Source: Protula sp. h YS-2021
Taxonomy: Eukaryota > Annelida > Polychaeta > Sabellida > Serpulidae
Length of the DNA stretch: 64,000 bases
Direction: 5' to 3'
Assembly: GCA_949752745.1 (NCBI GenBank)
Contig: OX457032.1
Span: 15,006,836 to 15,070,835, forward strand
Part shown: piece by piece, positions 13,113 to 22,317 of the stretch
How positions within the stretch are numbered: position 1 is the stretch's first letter
Layout: every line of letters starts with the position of its first letter
Notes under the pieces: model-generated
What the model saw: the letters and a program-made list of their open reading frames with translations, nothing else
Told to the model about the DNA's origin: nothing
Database searches by the model: none
Program-made: the position numbers and the translations under genes

Positions 13113-16100
13113 GCAAATAAAAAGACGTTTTACTGTCACTCGCCCCTAGAGCCTTCCAAATATCAGCACACCGATTTACAAAGTCGTGAGTTATATCAAA
13201 TTTCCAGGACTTTCCACGACTTTTTCGTAGCTTTCAAGGACTTTCCAGGACTTTTTTCAACCGTTTCGTTTTCCAGGACTTTTCCAGGACTTTTGGGACT
13301 TTGTACGAACATTTTTCTTCGTGACACGAAGCTGAAAATCCGCATTTTTTTACATATAAAAAACTTGGACATACCATTAGGCAGTGTTTGCTGTTGTTGG
13401 CAGTCTTCACCTGTTCTAAGTAGGCCACGAGGAACTGTTTGAAGTGCAGCAGCTTGTCGGCATCCCCCTTGGTCAGCATAACGATATCCGCTATCTCATG
13501 CAGCGGGGGGACACTCTTCATGAAGGCTGAGTTACTCGAAAGTAGGCCAGGGAACAGCACGATCAACTGGTATGCACAAACACACAGCTCTCGTACAGTA
13601 CATCGCACTTAAATCGATATAGAGTTAATCACGTGACCTCGACTAAATTCACCCTCGGACTACTAGTCCTTATCGTGCAAACAAACGTCAGATTTAGTAC
13701 CGATTTTAGGTTATTGATTCTTTATTTTAGTTCATTATTTTTTTATTTATTTATTTTTTTTTTTTGGTTAGTGGTCGAGACTGTTTATATTATTATATTT
13801 TTTATTTGTGGTAAGCACAGGGGACTTACTTCTCTGGGGTCTAGCTTGCCAGCGATAAACAGACTTGAGGCGTCGTCAAATTGCAGCTCACTGAGCTCTA
13901 TGAAGGCCGCTTGCTGCTGTATTCGCTCATACATCTGCATCATTAACACACAGTCTGGCTCATCACTATAACGCAATTCCAAGCCATAACACCCTACACA
14001 CAATCATACCAAGTCTCAGGTCCCATTGTGCATTTTCAGCTATTTTTTTTTTTTCAGACAGATCATCTGTACTGCCGGGGAGAAATCGTACCATTTTAAT
14101 GGCACCGAAGCGGCACGCACGTGATGTAACACATTCATGTAACATAACCATACATGGATTCCGTGTACCATAACTATACACTTTCTCCCACAACCACTGT
14201 CCACAAATATGTATCAATCAAAACGCTGCCCAACTGTGCAGACTTTGTTACCCGTGACACATAAACAGGGCAGTCACAGGCAGAAGCCCTGATCTTGTGA
14301 CGTCACCCAATCCTTTATTTACACTGGATTTGATACATCTCTGACTGTACAGAATCAAACTTTTTTAAAATTTTAACTGACACAAAGTCACCTTTTTTTT
14401 TGTATTATGACTGACACAGATTTTTTATGGTGTTGCTGATAAAACTAATTGCAATTACTTTTTGAAACTTGTCTTTGCGCAGGCCTATTTTGGTGGCGTT
14501 TCTGGCAAGCTCTAGGGCTTCCTTCACCCGCTTGTCCGTCAACAACGCTTGTATCTGTCATGAATTATTATGATTATTAAGGTTTACTATTATTATTTTT
14601 ATGCGATGCAAACTTAATCGCAACATGACATGATTATGGAGTTTAAAAACTGGGAAATTATTTTCACTCCAGGCTTTTGAAAAACACCTAAATATTTACG
14701 GAATATACAGGAAACCTGTACTGTGACAAGTCTTTCAAGAAGAAAATATGTTTGAAAAAAAAAACCCGAAAAACATGCAGTCGTTTTTACCTGTTTTTTT
14801 TTTTTTTTTTGCTTAAATGGTAAAAATCAATATCAAAACAGATGCTTAACTGAGCTCTAAGACTAAAATGGCTTGAATATTTATTTCTTTTACAAATCTA
14901 TTGAATTTATTTATATATTTTATTCTAATTTAAGTGTGATTTTTTTTTTGGGGGGGGGGGGACAATAATGGGCAGACTTGGACCGGGCCCCTGACCTGCT
15001 TCTCAACGGGCACGGGTACCAGTGCGTAGATGTCGCGGTCACGTGTCACGAAGAGTTTGCCGTCAAACTCCCCCAAATACCTGCCGCCAGTGAACGGGAT
15101 GCTCTGCTTCTGTTGCTGGTCCAAAATACTGAAAAAATATAAACACACGCATTTCGTTACATACTTCACGACAGCTTTATTGCATTTCATTTAAATTTTC
15201 AGAACAATGTTTTTTGTGCACAATACTATGAATACTTTTATATATTATAAGCGATAAAAATACCTATACCTCGTCGTGTAGCGCCAGGATGCAGGGGTGT
15301 GTGTATGTCGCGGCCACGAGGTGACTTACCCATGTACGGTAATGAACTCGTCGTTTAACGCCAGGATGTACGGGTGTGTGTATGTCGCGGCCACGAGGTG
15401 ACTTACCTATGTACGGTAATGAACTCGTCGTTTAACGCCAGGATGTACGGGTGTGTGTATGTCGCGGCCACGAGGTGACTTACCTATGTACGGTAATGAA
15501 CTCGTCGTTCAGTGCCAGGATGTACGGGTGCGTGTACGTCACGGCCACAATGCCGTTATTCCACTGGAGCGGGGGGCGTTGGGAGATCCCGGTGGTGGTT
15601 GCAAACATCCCCAGCGCTCCCGGGGCGCTCAGTAAGAACTCCTCCTACAACATCCGTCAACAGATGGATTGCTAAACCTAAAAAATTCCATAATATTTCA
15701 GTGGAATTTTCCGTGAACGTCAACCATTTGTTTGGTTGGCATTAGAACCGTAATGTTTTCTTCTTTACCTGACTCAAACAGTGGAATTTTTTCGTAGCAA
15801 AAACACAGGCACTAAGGCACTAATTTCAAGCAGCAATTTAACGTGCTATTACGGTAGTTGTACAATTCCACTCGCCAGAGGTCGCTGGCAGTAACAATAT
15901 GACGTATTTGTAGAGCCTTACAACAATTTACTTCTCCTCAATTTTGAAACAGCAGTTTCATTGCTTAATAAATGAGCATTCTGGTGTATAAATACTCACT
16001 TCAAGTACTACCCACTAACCCTTCCCCTTACCCACTAACCCTTGCCCACTAACTCTTACCCTGGAAATGCGAGTAATTATGGGCGATAATTGATCGAAGT

Positions 16101-19100
16101 CGTACGGGAACAGCTCCTGTGTGGCGCCGCTCTCATAGTTGATGATTCGATATTCGAACATTGTGGCCACACAAACGTATTTCCCGTCTACGCTCTGTCA
16201 AGGAAAAAAAAACATTCACGCTCTTTCTCTTTTTTTTTTCTTTTGTGTTTTTTTTTTCTTCTTAAAACGCAGAGTGGTTAACCGCATAAACCGGTTAACT
16301 GAGACTGATTTTATTACTATTGTGGTTTTTTCACCAAGTGTTGCTCTTTCACGCGCACAATATACCGTTATATTACATACATCGGATAAACGCAAAGTGT
16401 ATATAATAATGGGCCCAGTGTAGTTTCCTATCGACTTTAAACTACTCGGACTTGAAAATAAATTTGATGACGTAACACATAATCTCAAACTTTGGATATC
16501 TCCCTGTTCTAAGCTCACACGTGACCACACGTGACCAATAAACGCTCAACACGTCACATACTCCATCATGTACCTGTCCCAACGATGCTGATATAAGCCA
16601 CGATTCAATGGAGTCTCGCGTGTGTTCACTTCAACACAGTAAAAGAAAAACAGCGCTGAAGAGATCAAGGACGCAAATTCATTTTACACTTTGACCCAAA
16701 GAGCCCAGATTCTACGAGAAAAAGACATTTTCTCACCAAACTAAAGGGAGGTTCAGGAGTGGAGACGTCTTTTATCAAGGACACACGGTCTTCCGATATG
16801 CTGAAAATCTGCACGCCTTTCTTCTTAGAAATGGCACAAATCTGTTGAAACAAGTACCGCATAAAACAACGAGGGAGGTCGGAGTAGATGGCACCGCGAG
16901 GCCGCTGCCATAAGTTCCCGCCAGAAAGCGGATACAGGGTGGTATTTTACCCAGCTAAAAAAAGTATACTACTACATATTCAGTTCACTATGCCTGGGCA
17001 CGTGAATTATATTAAATCGATTTCCTATAACTTTTATCTGTTTGATTTCCCCATGTATTTTTGCACTTCCGTGTATTACTGTGTGCAAAGCACGCCTGGC
17101 TGTACAAGCTTTGAACAAACTTATCAAGTGAAGCCACACTGTTCCCACAGTATTGCCCCAGTTCTCTTACCTCAACGGAAAACGGGTCGCTTTTTACAGG
17201 GTTGTCATTCAAACAAAAGAAAGTCACGCCTTTTACTCTCCCAGCTCCGTACACGGGCTGCAAACAAAGGCAACAGAACACGATACAAAAAGACTATATT
17301 AAATACCCCCTCCCCTCACTCCCCAATCCCTTCCTCCTGTAGTCTCTTTTCTTTCCCCCTCCCACCCCTCCCCCCTCCTTTCTCTCTTTCACTACAACGT
17401 GAGGACGACTAGGACATGGGGGCACTTGCAATCCTATAAGCTTTACCAGGGGCGCACAAACGTGTTTATCACTTTTATGTTTTGTGGTGTCACTGTTGTT
17501 GAATTTGTCTACTACAGAAACCATGGCATACTCTGCACTCACCTCCAGGTCAAGCATGTTTATAAGCATGACATTGTGGTCACACACCAGAAGTACTTAC
17601 CTCCAGGTCAAGCATGTTTATAAGCATGACATTGTGGTCACACAGCATCAGTACTTACCTCCAGGTCAAGCATGTTTATAAGCATGACATTGTGGCCACA
17701 CACCATCAGTCTTACCTCCAGGTCAAGCATGTTTATAAGCATGACATTGTGGCCACACACCATCAGTCTTACCTCCAGGTCAAGCATGTTTATAAGCATG
17801 ACATTGTGGTCACACAGCATCAATATTCTGTTCAGGGCGGACGCAGCTTTCAACTGTTGTATTGGCTTCTTCTGCAACATTTAATACTCTCCACTGCACA
17901 ACAACTTTCTTTTTTTTCCCTTTGTCTTTCATAAAACATCATTTCTTTATACCGTTTGATTTCATTAAAACTCTAATGTTAATAATTTATCGTTTTATCT
18001 TTCCTGCAGTTTTTTTAACATCTTAATACAAAATATGGTGCTGTACCACTGTGATGAATGACGATCAGCTGGGAATGCAAAGCAATAGTAGAAAAGCACA
18101 CTTACATACTGAAATGCTTTGACGCCCTGCCTCTGGAATCTGTAAGCTGTTCTCCCATTTTGGCTTGGAATTTCTTCACACGTGCAATGAACAATCATGC
18201 TACCAAAAAGAAAAAATAAATAAAAATAAAATGAAACAAAGCTTAGCTTTGCTCAGGCTCACTTAATATTAGAGACTGCCAAAAGATCAGAAGAAAATAC
18301 ATAAACACCTAATGTCAAGACATTTTAATATTAAAAATTCTTAAGAAAAAAACATAAAATACAAAATAGAGTAAAGGGGCTAATGACTCGCACAGTAACA
18401 TACGTACCATACATAAAAGGAGGTCACGTGGCACTTCCATGCACCCTTCCGAGCGCGAAGCTAAGTTACGTCATTACACCTATCATGTGATCTGTGTTTT
18501 AACTGATAGAGCTACCTATGCAACTGACCGAACCCCAAACAGTGAACTATAGTTTGCGGGGTTTTTTTTCATAGCAGCAACAGGCATCGTTTTCAGGCAC
18601 GTCGAAATTGGCGAAACATTTATATTTCCAAATTTGTCTTAATTTTGAGAAGCTGAGTGCCTCAAAAGCTACCAATAAGCCAGCTAGCGAGGTGGGGGGG
18701 GGGGGGGGGGGGTCGGGAGGAGTGCGAGGAAAGCTTTGCAATTTTAGACATACACATAAGCAATCTAAGTGATTTTAGCACACATTCGCCTCCTTCCTTT
18801 GCTATGCAATTGCACATGGAAATTTTTAACGTTGGTTGGCATTACAGAAAATTTCGGTTTGGGAGAGACTTCTCTCCGTTCTCTTGGGCTATGCTCACTC
18901 GGAAGCACGCATAAAGCAATATACAGGAGACCCTCGTTAATTCGTCCCCGGTTAATTGGTTTTCCCGCTTTATTCGTACTCATATTTAGGTTCCAGTTTC
19001 TCTATTTCATACCAGTTTTTCCCCGGATAATTCGTTCGCCCACTTAATTCGTACCGAATTTCACCGGTCCCACGTGGTACGAATTAACGAGGGGCTACTG

Positions 19101-21121
19101 TATATTTATATTCGCTGAGTGAAGTAACAACTGACAGTGACTGCCCGTTACTGAGATATGTTGCTGATAAAATGCTGTTGCGGAGTGAAACGGACAGACA
19201 GGCAAGTCACATACACAGTATTTCTACTCTATTTTAAAAAAAATAGGATACGCACGGAAGAAGAAAAGGATCAATTTGTTTTTAAAAAAGCATAAGAAAA
19301 GGGTGCCAATTTTTTTCGAAGTCGCATAAAAACCAAATATGTAAAAAAGCATGTAAACACGTGCATAAAAAAAACGATGCTTGCCGCAAAAAATGTTATT
19401 TTTAATGCAGTACAGTCTAGTGTATGATATAAAGTAATGCTTACCAATCATCGGTACCCACATAGAGATTCTTCCCACAGCATTCAATACTTGTAACCTG
19501 ACATGAAAACAATCAACATTAAATTACCTACTATGAACGAAATGACGATAATGAAAATTTTTCATAAATAATTGCATAAAATTAAAATAAAGGGTAAAAC
19601 ACAGCGCTTTCTTCAACAGATACTATAGTTTTGACAGCGCTGTTTGGGACTTATCTACCAGGTGGAGCCTCTGTTGTCTAACTACGCTATGTTAGCTGAG
19701 TGTTATATCTTAGTTAACGGTCTTTGGTACGAATTGGCATATATATTAGTCCTAGATGACTCTTGCAGTCTTCCTATGACAGCAAGAGTCATAGCTCCCA
19801 CAATAGGAAATGTCATTGATGTCAATTTTCAAATCTCGGCGCACGACTGCGGCCAACGACGTTATTTTAGAAAGGGTGCATCACATAAATGGCCCAATTA
19901 TAAATTATGACGCACAAGTTTTATGGTCAGATAATAATTTTTACTGAGAAAAATACGTGTTTTCTTGAGATCTGGATATCGAATCCCTCATGATCGCCCA
20001 CAACAACAGTGAACCACAGTTGCAAAACCACGCTTTACTCTAGTTTGGGAGTTTCGCTGAGGTCGAAAATAATTTCAATATCCAAACATATACTATATTA
20101 AATTCTACAAATTTAAAGTAACTTATTAACTTTCACAAATTTATTGTAACTGATTCTTCTTTGCTAGGACTTAATTATTCAGCAGTAATTTGTTATATGT
20201 TATTATTTTTAAAGGTTGGTCGAATTTATAAGTGTTTCACGGCCGACCCTTTCCATGTATTCTTCTGAAAATACCACATTGTGTTACCAAGCATTTAAAA
20301 TGTCTGTATATTTATAAATATACTGAAATAAGGAAAAATGAAAATGAAAAAAAACGAAAAAAAGCGCGAGGGTACTTCTCAGTGTGTTTTTAAAGAAGAA
20401 GCCTGCCAGTTCGAGCCTCGGTGTCCTTGAACGTGCGCTGAAAGATCCAGAGCCTCAAAAATTGAGATCAACGGCCATTTCTATTGCAGGAACTGTAACC
20501 CTTTCTGTCCTAGGAAGACAGAAAGGGTCGGCTGGGACTAGTCCTAGATGACTCTTGCGGTCTTCCTATGACAGTAAGAGTCATAGTTCCTACAATAGGA
20601 AATGTCATTGATGTCAATTTTCAAATCTCGGCGCACGACTGGCGTTATTTTAGAAAGGGTGCATCACATAAATGGCCCAATTATAAATTATGGCGCACAA
20701 ATTTTATGGTCATATAACAATTTTTTACTGAGAAAAATATGTGTTTTCTTGAGATCAGGATATCGAATCCCTCATTATCGCCCACAACAACAGTGAATCC
20801 ACAGCTGCAAAACCACGCTTTGCTCTAGTTTAGGAGTTTCGCTGAGGTCGAAAATAATGCGCCAGGGTACTTCTCAGTGTGCTTTTAAAGAAAAAGCCCG
20901 CCAGTTCGAGCTTCTGATCCACAGCCTCGAAAATTGATATCAATGGCCATTTCTATTGCAGGAACTGTGACCCTTTCTGTCCTAGGAACACAGAAAGGGT
21001 CCGCTGGGACTAGGCTTGGACTAGCATATATATATGCTTTGGAGCTAACCTGGGATCTCTGATTCTGCAATAATTTCCCCCTATCCAAGGTGGGAATCAA
21101 TTCAAATGCTTTGACGCTCAT
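2345..21121 (-). CDS. TGFBRAP1: TGFBRAP1 / VPS3-like CORVET tethering factor, 21 exons, 881 residues
   Basis: Homologue of TGF-beta-receptor-associated protein 1, the animal Vps3-type subunit of the CORVET complex that tethers early endosomes. The exons, in coding order, are 21050-21121, 19445-19497, 18106-18199, 17773-17871, 17171-17257, 16737-16841, 16060-16194, 15484-15644, 14996-15128, 14459-14554, 13830-13934, 13375-13566, 10702-10967, 10078-10150, 9632-9766, 9168-9268, 8812-8923, 6840-7000, 3493-3565, 3042-3232 and 2345-2546. They total 2646 bp and every junction keeps frame, against 860 residues for the human protein. The start MSVKAFELIP fits the family N-terminus. Landmarks include IECCGKNLYVGTDDC (CNH propeller), LDQQQKQSIPF, EIDTALLKLYAEF (Vps39 domain 1), KFHTHLAVLYL, and a C-terminal zinc-finger segment CAVCREIF...RYPNGVITHTGC. 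Oddities: splice-site minisatellites at exons 4, 8 and 18, a duplicate of exon 3 upstream, and a weak exon 1 donor (GTTAGC). The 3.3 kb intron at 3566-6839 and the 2.4 kb intron at 10968-13374 hold repeats. Confidence 0.93.
2547..3041 (-). other. Last intron of the TGFBRAP1-like gene with short dispersed similar phrases
   Basis: The intron has donor GTGACA after 3042 and acceptor TTTACAG before 2546. At about 2765-2960 a phrase of the type caatcaaaac / agcgttaacactgcac recurs at irregular spacing, a degenerate tandem array with a period near 35-40 bp. No exon was seen. Confidence 0.55.
4053..5046. repeat. 63-bp minisatellite, about 16 copies, in TGFBRAP1 intron 19
   Basis: Units begin gatacgttgctagggaatcg and repeat every 63 bp. 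They are nearly identical except for small alternates (gggaatcgt / gggactggt, tgtccg / tgtctg / ctctctg). Because 63 is a multiple of three, a 21-residue repeat stays open for long stretches on both strands. This is a consequence of the period, not evidence for a protein. The array lies inside the intron between exons 18 and 19 of the minus-strand gene and shows no match to either neighbouring exon. Confidence 0.92.
5643..6502. mobile_element. Non-autonomous pogo/Tc1-like TIR element expanded by an internal 32-bp satellite
   Basis: The left end reads TACAGTAGCACCCTTTTATA and the right end, reversed, TACAGTACCGCCTCGTTATG. They form an imperfect inverted repeat flanked by TA, as in pogo/Tc1-type insertions. 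Between the ends the phrase gttataacgacatggtacgg plus gtaacgacatcg repeats about every 32 bp, some 22 times (about 5665-6380), with alternating variants cggttataacgac and cgcttatgacgac. The internal phrase resembles the terminal ataacgac motif, so the array probably grew from the element's own end. There is no transposase frame. It sits in TGFBRAP1 intron 19. Confidence 0.75.
7001..8429. repeat. 45-bp minisatellite (about 32 copies) made from the exon 18 splice acceptor
   Basis: On the minus strand each unit reads CTGTTCTTTTCTGTGTAG followed by CTGGAAGAGCATG and a degenerate ACAAAGCC-like tail, with a 45 bp period. The true TGFBRAP1 exon 18 acceptor is the unit adjoining 7000: CTTTTCTGTGTAG, then CTG GAA GAG CAT GAC AAA GCC. 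So the array copies the last 19-20 intron bases plus the first 20-odd exon bases. In the reading frame needed by exon 18, a typical copy runs CTG GAA GAG CAT GCC CTG TGA, a stop six codons in. The long open frames on both strands across this block come from the 45-bp period. Confidence 0.93.
8430..8811 (-). other. Distal part of TGFBRAP1 intron 17
   Basis: This lies between the 45-bp array and the exon 17 donor (8811, GTAAGC). It contains a C-run next to an A-run (8483-8512) and a loosely repeated phrase gttcagcatgtatg (about 8665-8850). No gene was seen. Confidence 0.4.
11119..11154. repeat. (TA)n microsatellite, left flank of TIR element
   Basis: A perfect (TA)n run about 36 bp long abuts the left TIR of the element at 11155. 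A matching (TA)n run lies on the other side. Confidence 0.9.
11155..13056. mobile_element. 1.9-kb TIR element with about 135-bp inverted repeats made of a repeated GAAATGGC phrase, inserted in (TA)n
   Basis: The left end GTTACAGTCAATGAGCGAAA is matched by the reverse complement of the right end (GTTACAGTCAATGAGTGAAA). Similarity continues inwards for about 135 bp. The TIRs themselves consist of alternating near-palindromic phrases CCATTTCACGAAATGG separated by AAATCATTTTAG-like spacers. No transposase is recognisable inside. The interior carries a nested repeat block (about 11637-12430). It lies in TGFBRAP1 intron 12, between exons 13 and 12. Confidence 0.82.
11637..12430. repeat. Nested repeat block: four tandem units of about 168 bp between cccctgccggggga-type ends
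   Basis: The phrase gtttgttaacacactcaagc begins units at about 11701, 11869, 12037 and 12204, so the period is about 168 bp. Units contain aatgagccatgtcggcccaa. The block starts with agtcccctgccgggggacta and ends with gccggcgggggacatagtca, suggesting inverted ends of a separate element nested in the larger one. The minus-strand open frame at 12002-12436 only reads these repeats. Confidence 0.75.
13057..13109. repeat. (TA)n microsatellite, right flank of TIR element
   Basis: About 53 bp of TA dinucleotides immediately follow the right TIR, mirroring the run at 11119-11154. Confidence 0.9.
13195..13300. repeat. Degenerate ccaggacttt tandem repeat in TGFBRAP1 intron 12
   Basis: The phrase ccaggactttt recurs about six times at 10-25 bp spacing beside the exon 12 donor side. 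It is not a copy of the exon sequence. Confidence 0.6.
15262..15500. repeat. 77-bp tandem duplication of the exon 8 donor junction (3 full donors plus a partial copy)
   Basis: Units contain the 3' end of TGFBRAP1 exon 8 (on the minus strand GACGAGTTCATTACCGTACA then T/GGG AG) and the donor GTAAGT. Donors lie at 15324-15329, 15401-15406 and 15478-15483, exactly 77 bp apart. A partial exon end lies at about 15270-15300. The exon-proximal copy at 15484 carries the exon with the intact coding context. Reading past it gives CAT AGG TAA, an immediate stop. The distal copies are more like each other than like the coding copy (for example cgtcgtttaacgcc against cgtcgttcagtgcc). Confidence 0.88.
17543..17828. 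repeat. 57-58-bp tandem duplication of the exon 4 donor junction, 5 copies
   Basis: On the minus strand each unit contains CACAATGTCATGCTTATAAA then CATGCTTGACCTGGAG and a donor. Exon-end positions are 17773 (coding copy, GTAAGA), 17716 (GTAAGA), 17659 (GTAAGT), 17601 (GTAAGT) and 17543 (GTGAGT). Periods are 57, 57, 58 and 58. The first two extra copies are 57 bp with no in-frame stop, so using either distal donor would add 19 or 38 residues repeating HNVMLINMLDLE in frame. The next copy shifts frame and stops. Confidence 0.92.
17967..18624. repeat. Source segment of the exon 3 dispersed duplication
   Basis: This 658-bp stretch contains TGFBRAP1 exon 3 (18106-18199), its donor and acceptor and flanking intron. 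It is repeated at 21605-22262 in the same orientation with only scattered differences. Confidence 0.9.
18922..19102. mobile_element. 181-bp pogo-like MITE in TGFBRAP1 intron 2
   Basis: The left end is TACAGGAGACCCTCGTTAAT. The right end, reversed, is TACAGTAGCCCCTCGTTAAT, continuing into TCGT. TA dinucleotides flank both ends. There is no coding capacity. The ends resemble those of the 5643-6502 element, so the two may be of the same broad superfamily. Confidence 0.8.
19748..21013. repeat. Tandem duplication in TGFBRAP1 intron 1 with hairpin phrases
   Basis: Segment 19748-20073 matches 20540-20858, and 20364-20539 matches 20859-21013. The simplest reading is two tandem units (19748-20539 and 20540-21013) with about 290 bp (20074-20363) present only in the first. 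Each unit carries hairpins: ACTCTTGC...GCAAGAGT (about 19759-19790) and ACCCTTTCTGT...ACAGAAAGGGT (about 20499-20530). No reading frame is conserved. The unit is probably an unclassified repeat. Confidence 0.75.
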
Positions 21122-21546
21122 GTTTGCCTTTTATTATGAGACACCAAAAAGCATTCCTTCCTGGGAAAAAGTACAGGAAATTTATAACTGTCAAACAACC
21201 GGAAGTTTTGATCTTACACCCCATTTCGGTAAGGCTATGGCTACAACAGCGCTCATAAATATTGCCAGAAAGAAAGTGACTTGCCTGTATTTGCATCCAA
21301 TTTCTGCGTCCTGGATTCGTTTTAACAATTTTCAAATCATACTTGTCATTTCAGTGTTAAAAATAGCATGTTTATATTTGTATTTGATTCATATGTTATA
21401 GCATATTTCTTGCTTTTACTGTCGTTTCATGTTTTTTTTCGGTCAATAAAATTCGAGGGCATTTGGTGCCTCCTGAAATATCTCTGAATCATAATAATTA
21501 AGCCATTATAAGTATTTCTGAAAATTTCCTTTAGTCTCTTAAAAAA
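21122..21546. promoter_or_regulatory. Upstream region of the TGFBRAP1-like gene
   Basis: These are the sequences directly 5' of the minus-strand ATG (21121). They would hold the 5'UTR and promoter if no upstream non-coding exon exists. I see no clear TATA box or motif. An untranslated first exon further upstream cannot be excluded. Confidence 0.25.
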
Positions 21547-22317
21547 TAAACTTCCTTCAAAAATGTTAGACTAAAATTAAAAGTTTCTTGGACAGCGTTC
21601 GTTTAAAACTCTAATATTGATAATTTATCGTTTTATTTTTCCTGCAGTTTTTTTTAACATCTTAATACAAAATATGGTGCTGTACCACTGTGATGAATGA
21701 CAATCAGCTGGGAATGCAAAGCAACAGTAGAAAAGCACACTTACATACTGAAATGCTTTGACGCCCTGCCTCTGGAATCTGTAAGCTGTTCTCCCATTTT
21801 GGCTTGGAATTTCTTCACACGTGCAATGAACAATCATGCTACCAAAAAGAAAAAATAAATAAAAATAAAATGAAACAAAGCTTAGCTTTGCTCAGGCTCA
21901 CTTAATATTAGAGACTGCCAAAAGATCAGAAGAAAATACATAAACACTTAATGTCAAGACATTTTAATATTAAAAATTCTTAAGAAAAAAACATAAAATA
22001 CAAAATAGAGTAAAGGGGCTAATGACTCACACAGTAACATACGTACTATACATAAAAGGAGGTCACGTGGCACTTCATGCACCCTCCCGAGCGCGAAGCT
22101 AAGTTACGTCATTACACCTATCATGTGATCTGTGTTTTAACTGATAGAGCTACCTACGCAACTAACCGAAACCCAAACAGTGAACTATAGTTTGCGGGGT
22201 TTTTTTTCATAGCAGCAACAGGCATCGTTTTCAGGCGCGTCGAAATTGGCGAAACATTTATAAACTTCCTTCCATAATGTTAAACTAAAATTAAAAGTTT
22301 CTTGGACAGCGTTCGTT
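21547..22317. repeat. Inserted copy of TGFBRAP1 exon 3 and flanks, bounded by 57-bp direct repeats
   Basis: 21605-22262 is the second copy of 17967-18624. It is bounded by imperfect direct repeats of about 57 bp (21547-21603 and 22261-22317, sharing taaaattaaaagtttcttgg and acagcgttcgtt). The insert lies 5' of exon 1, outside the chained gene. Confidence 0.82.
21745..21838 (-). pseudogene. Stray duplicate of TGFBRAP1 exon 3
   Basis: The duplicate exon keeps the TTGGTAG acceptor, the GTAAGT donor and an identical reading MIVHCTCEEI...QGVKAFQY. It could not serve the gene in the normal order because it lies upstream of exon 1 (21050-21121). It could be used only with an alternative upstream start. 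Partner exons 1 and 2 are not duplicated nearby. Confidence 0.75.

Noticed and set aside
14930..14996. Exon 9 read on past its donor
   Set aside because: The sequence after the donor at 14996 (GTCAGG) turns into a C-run and loses family similarity. The exon 10 join is exact.
17638..17880. Exon 4 extended as one long exon through the repeats
   Set aside because: The 17773 donor joins exon 5 with family-matching sequence (LDLE then PVYGAG). The extension is an alternative at most.
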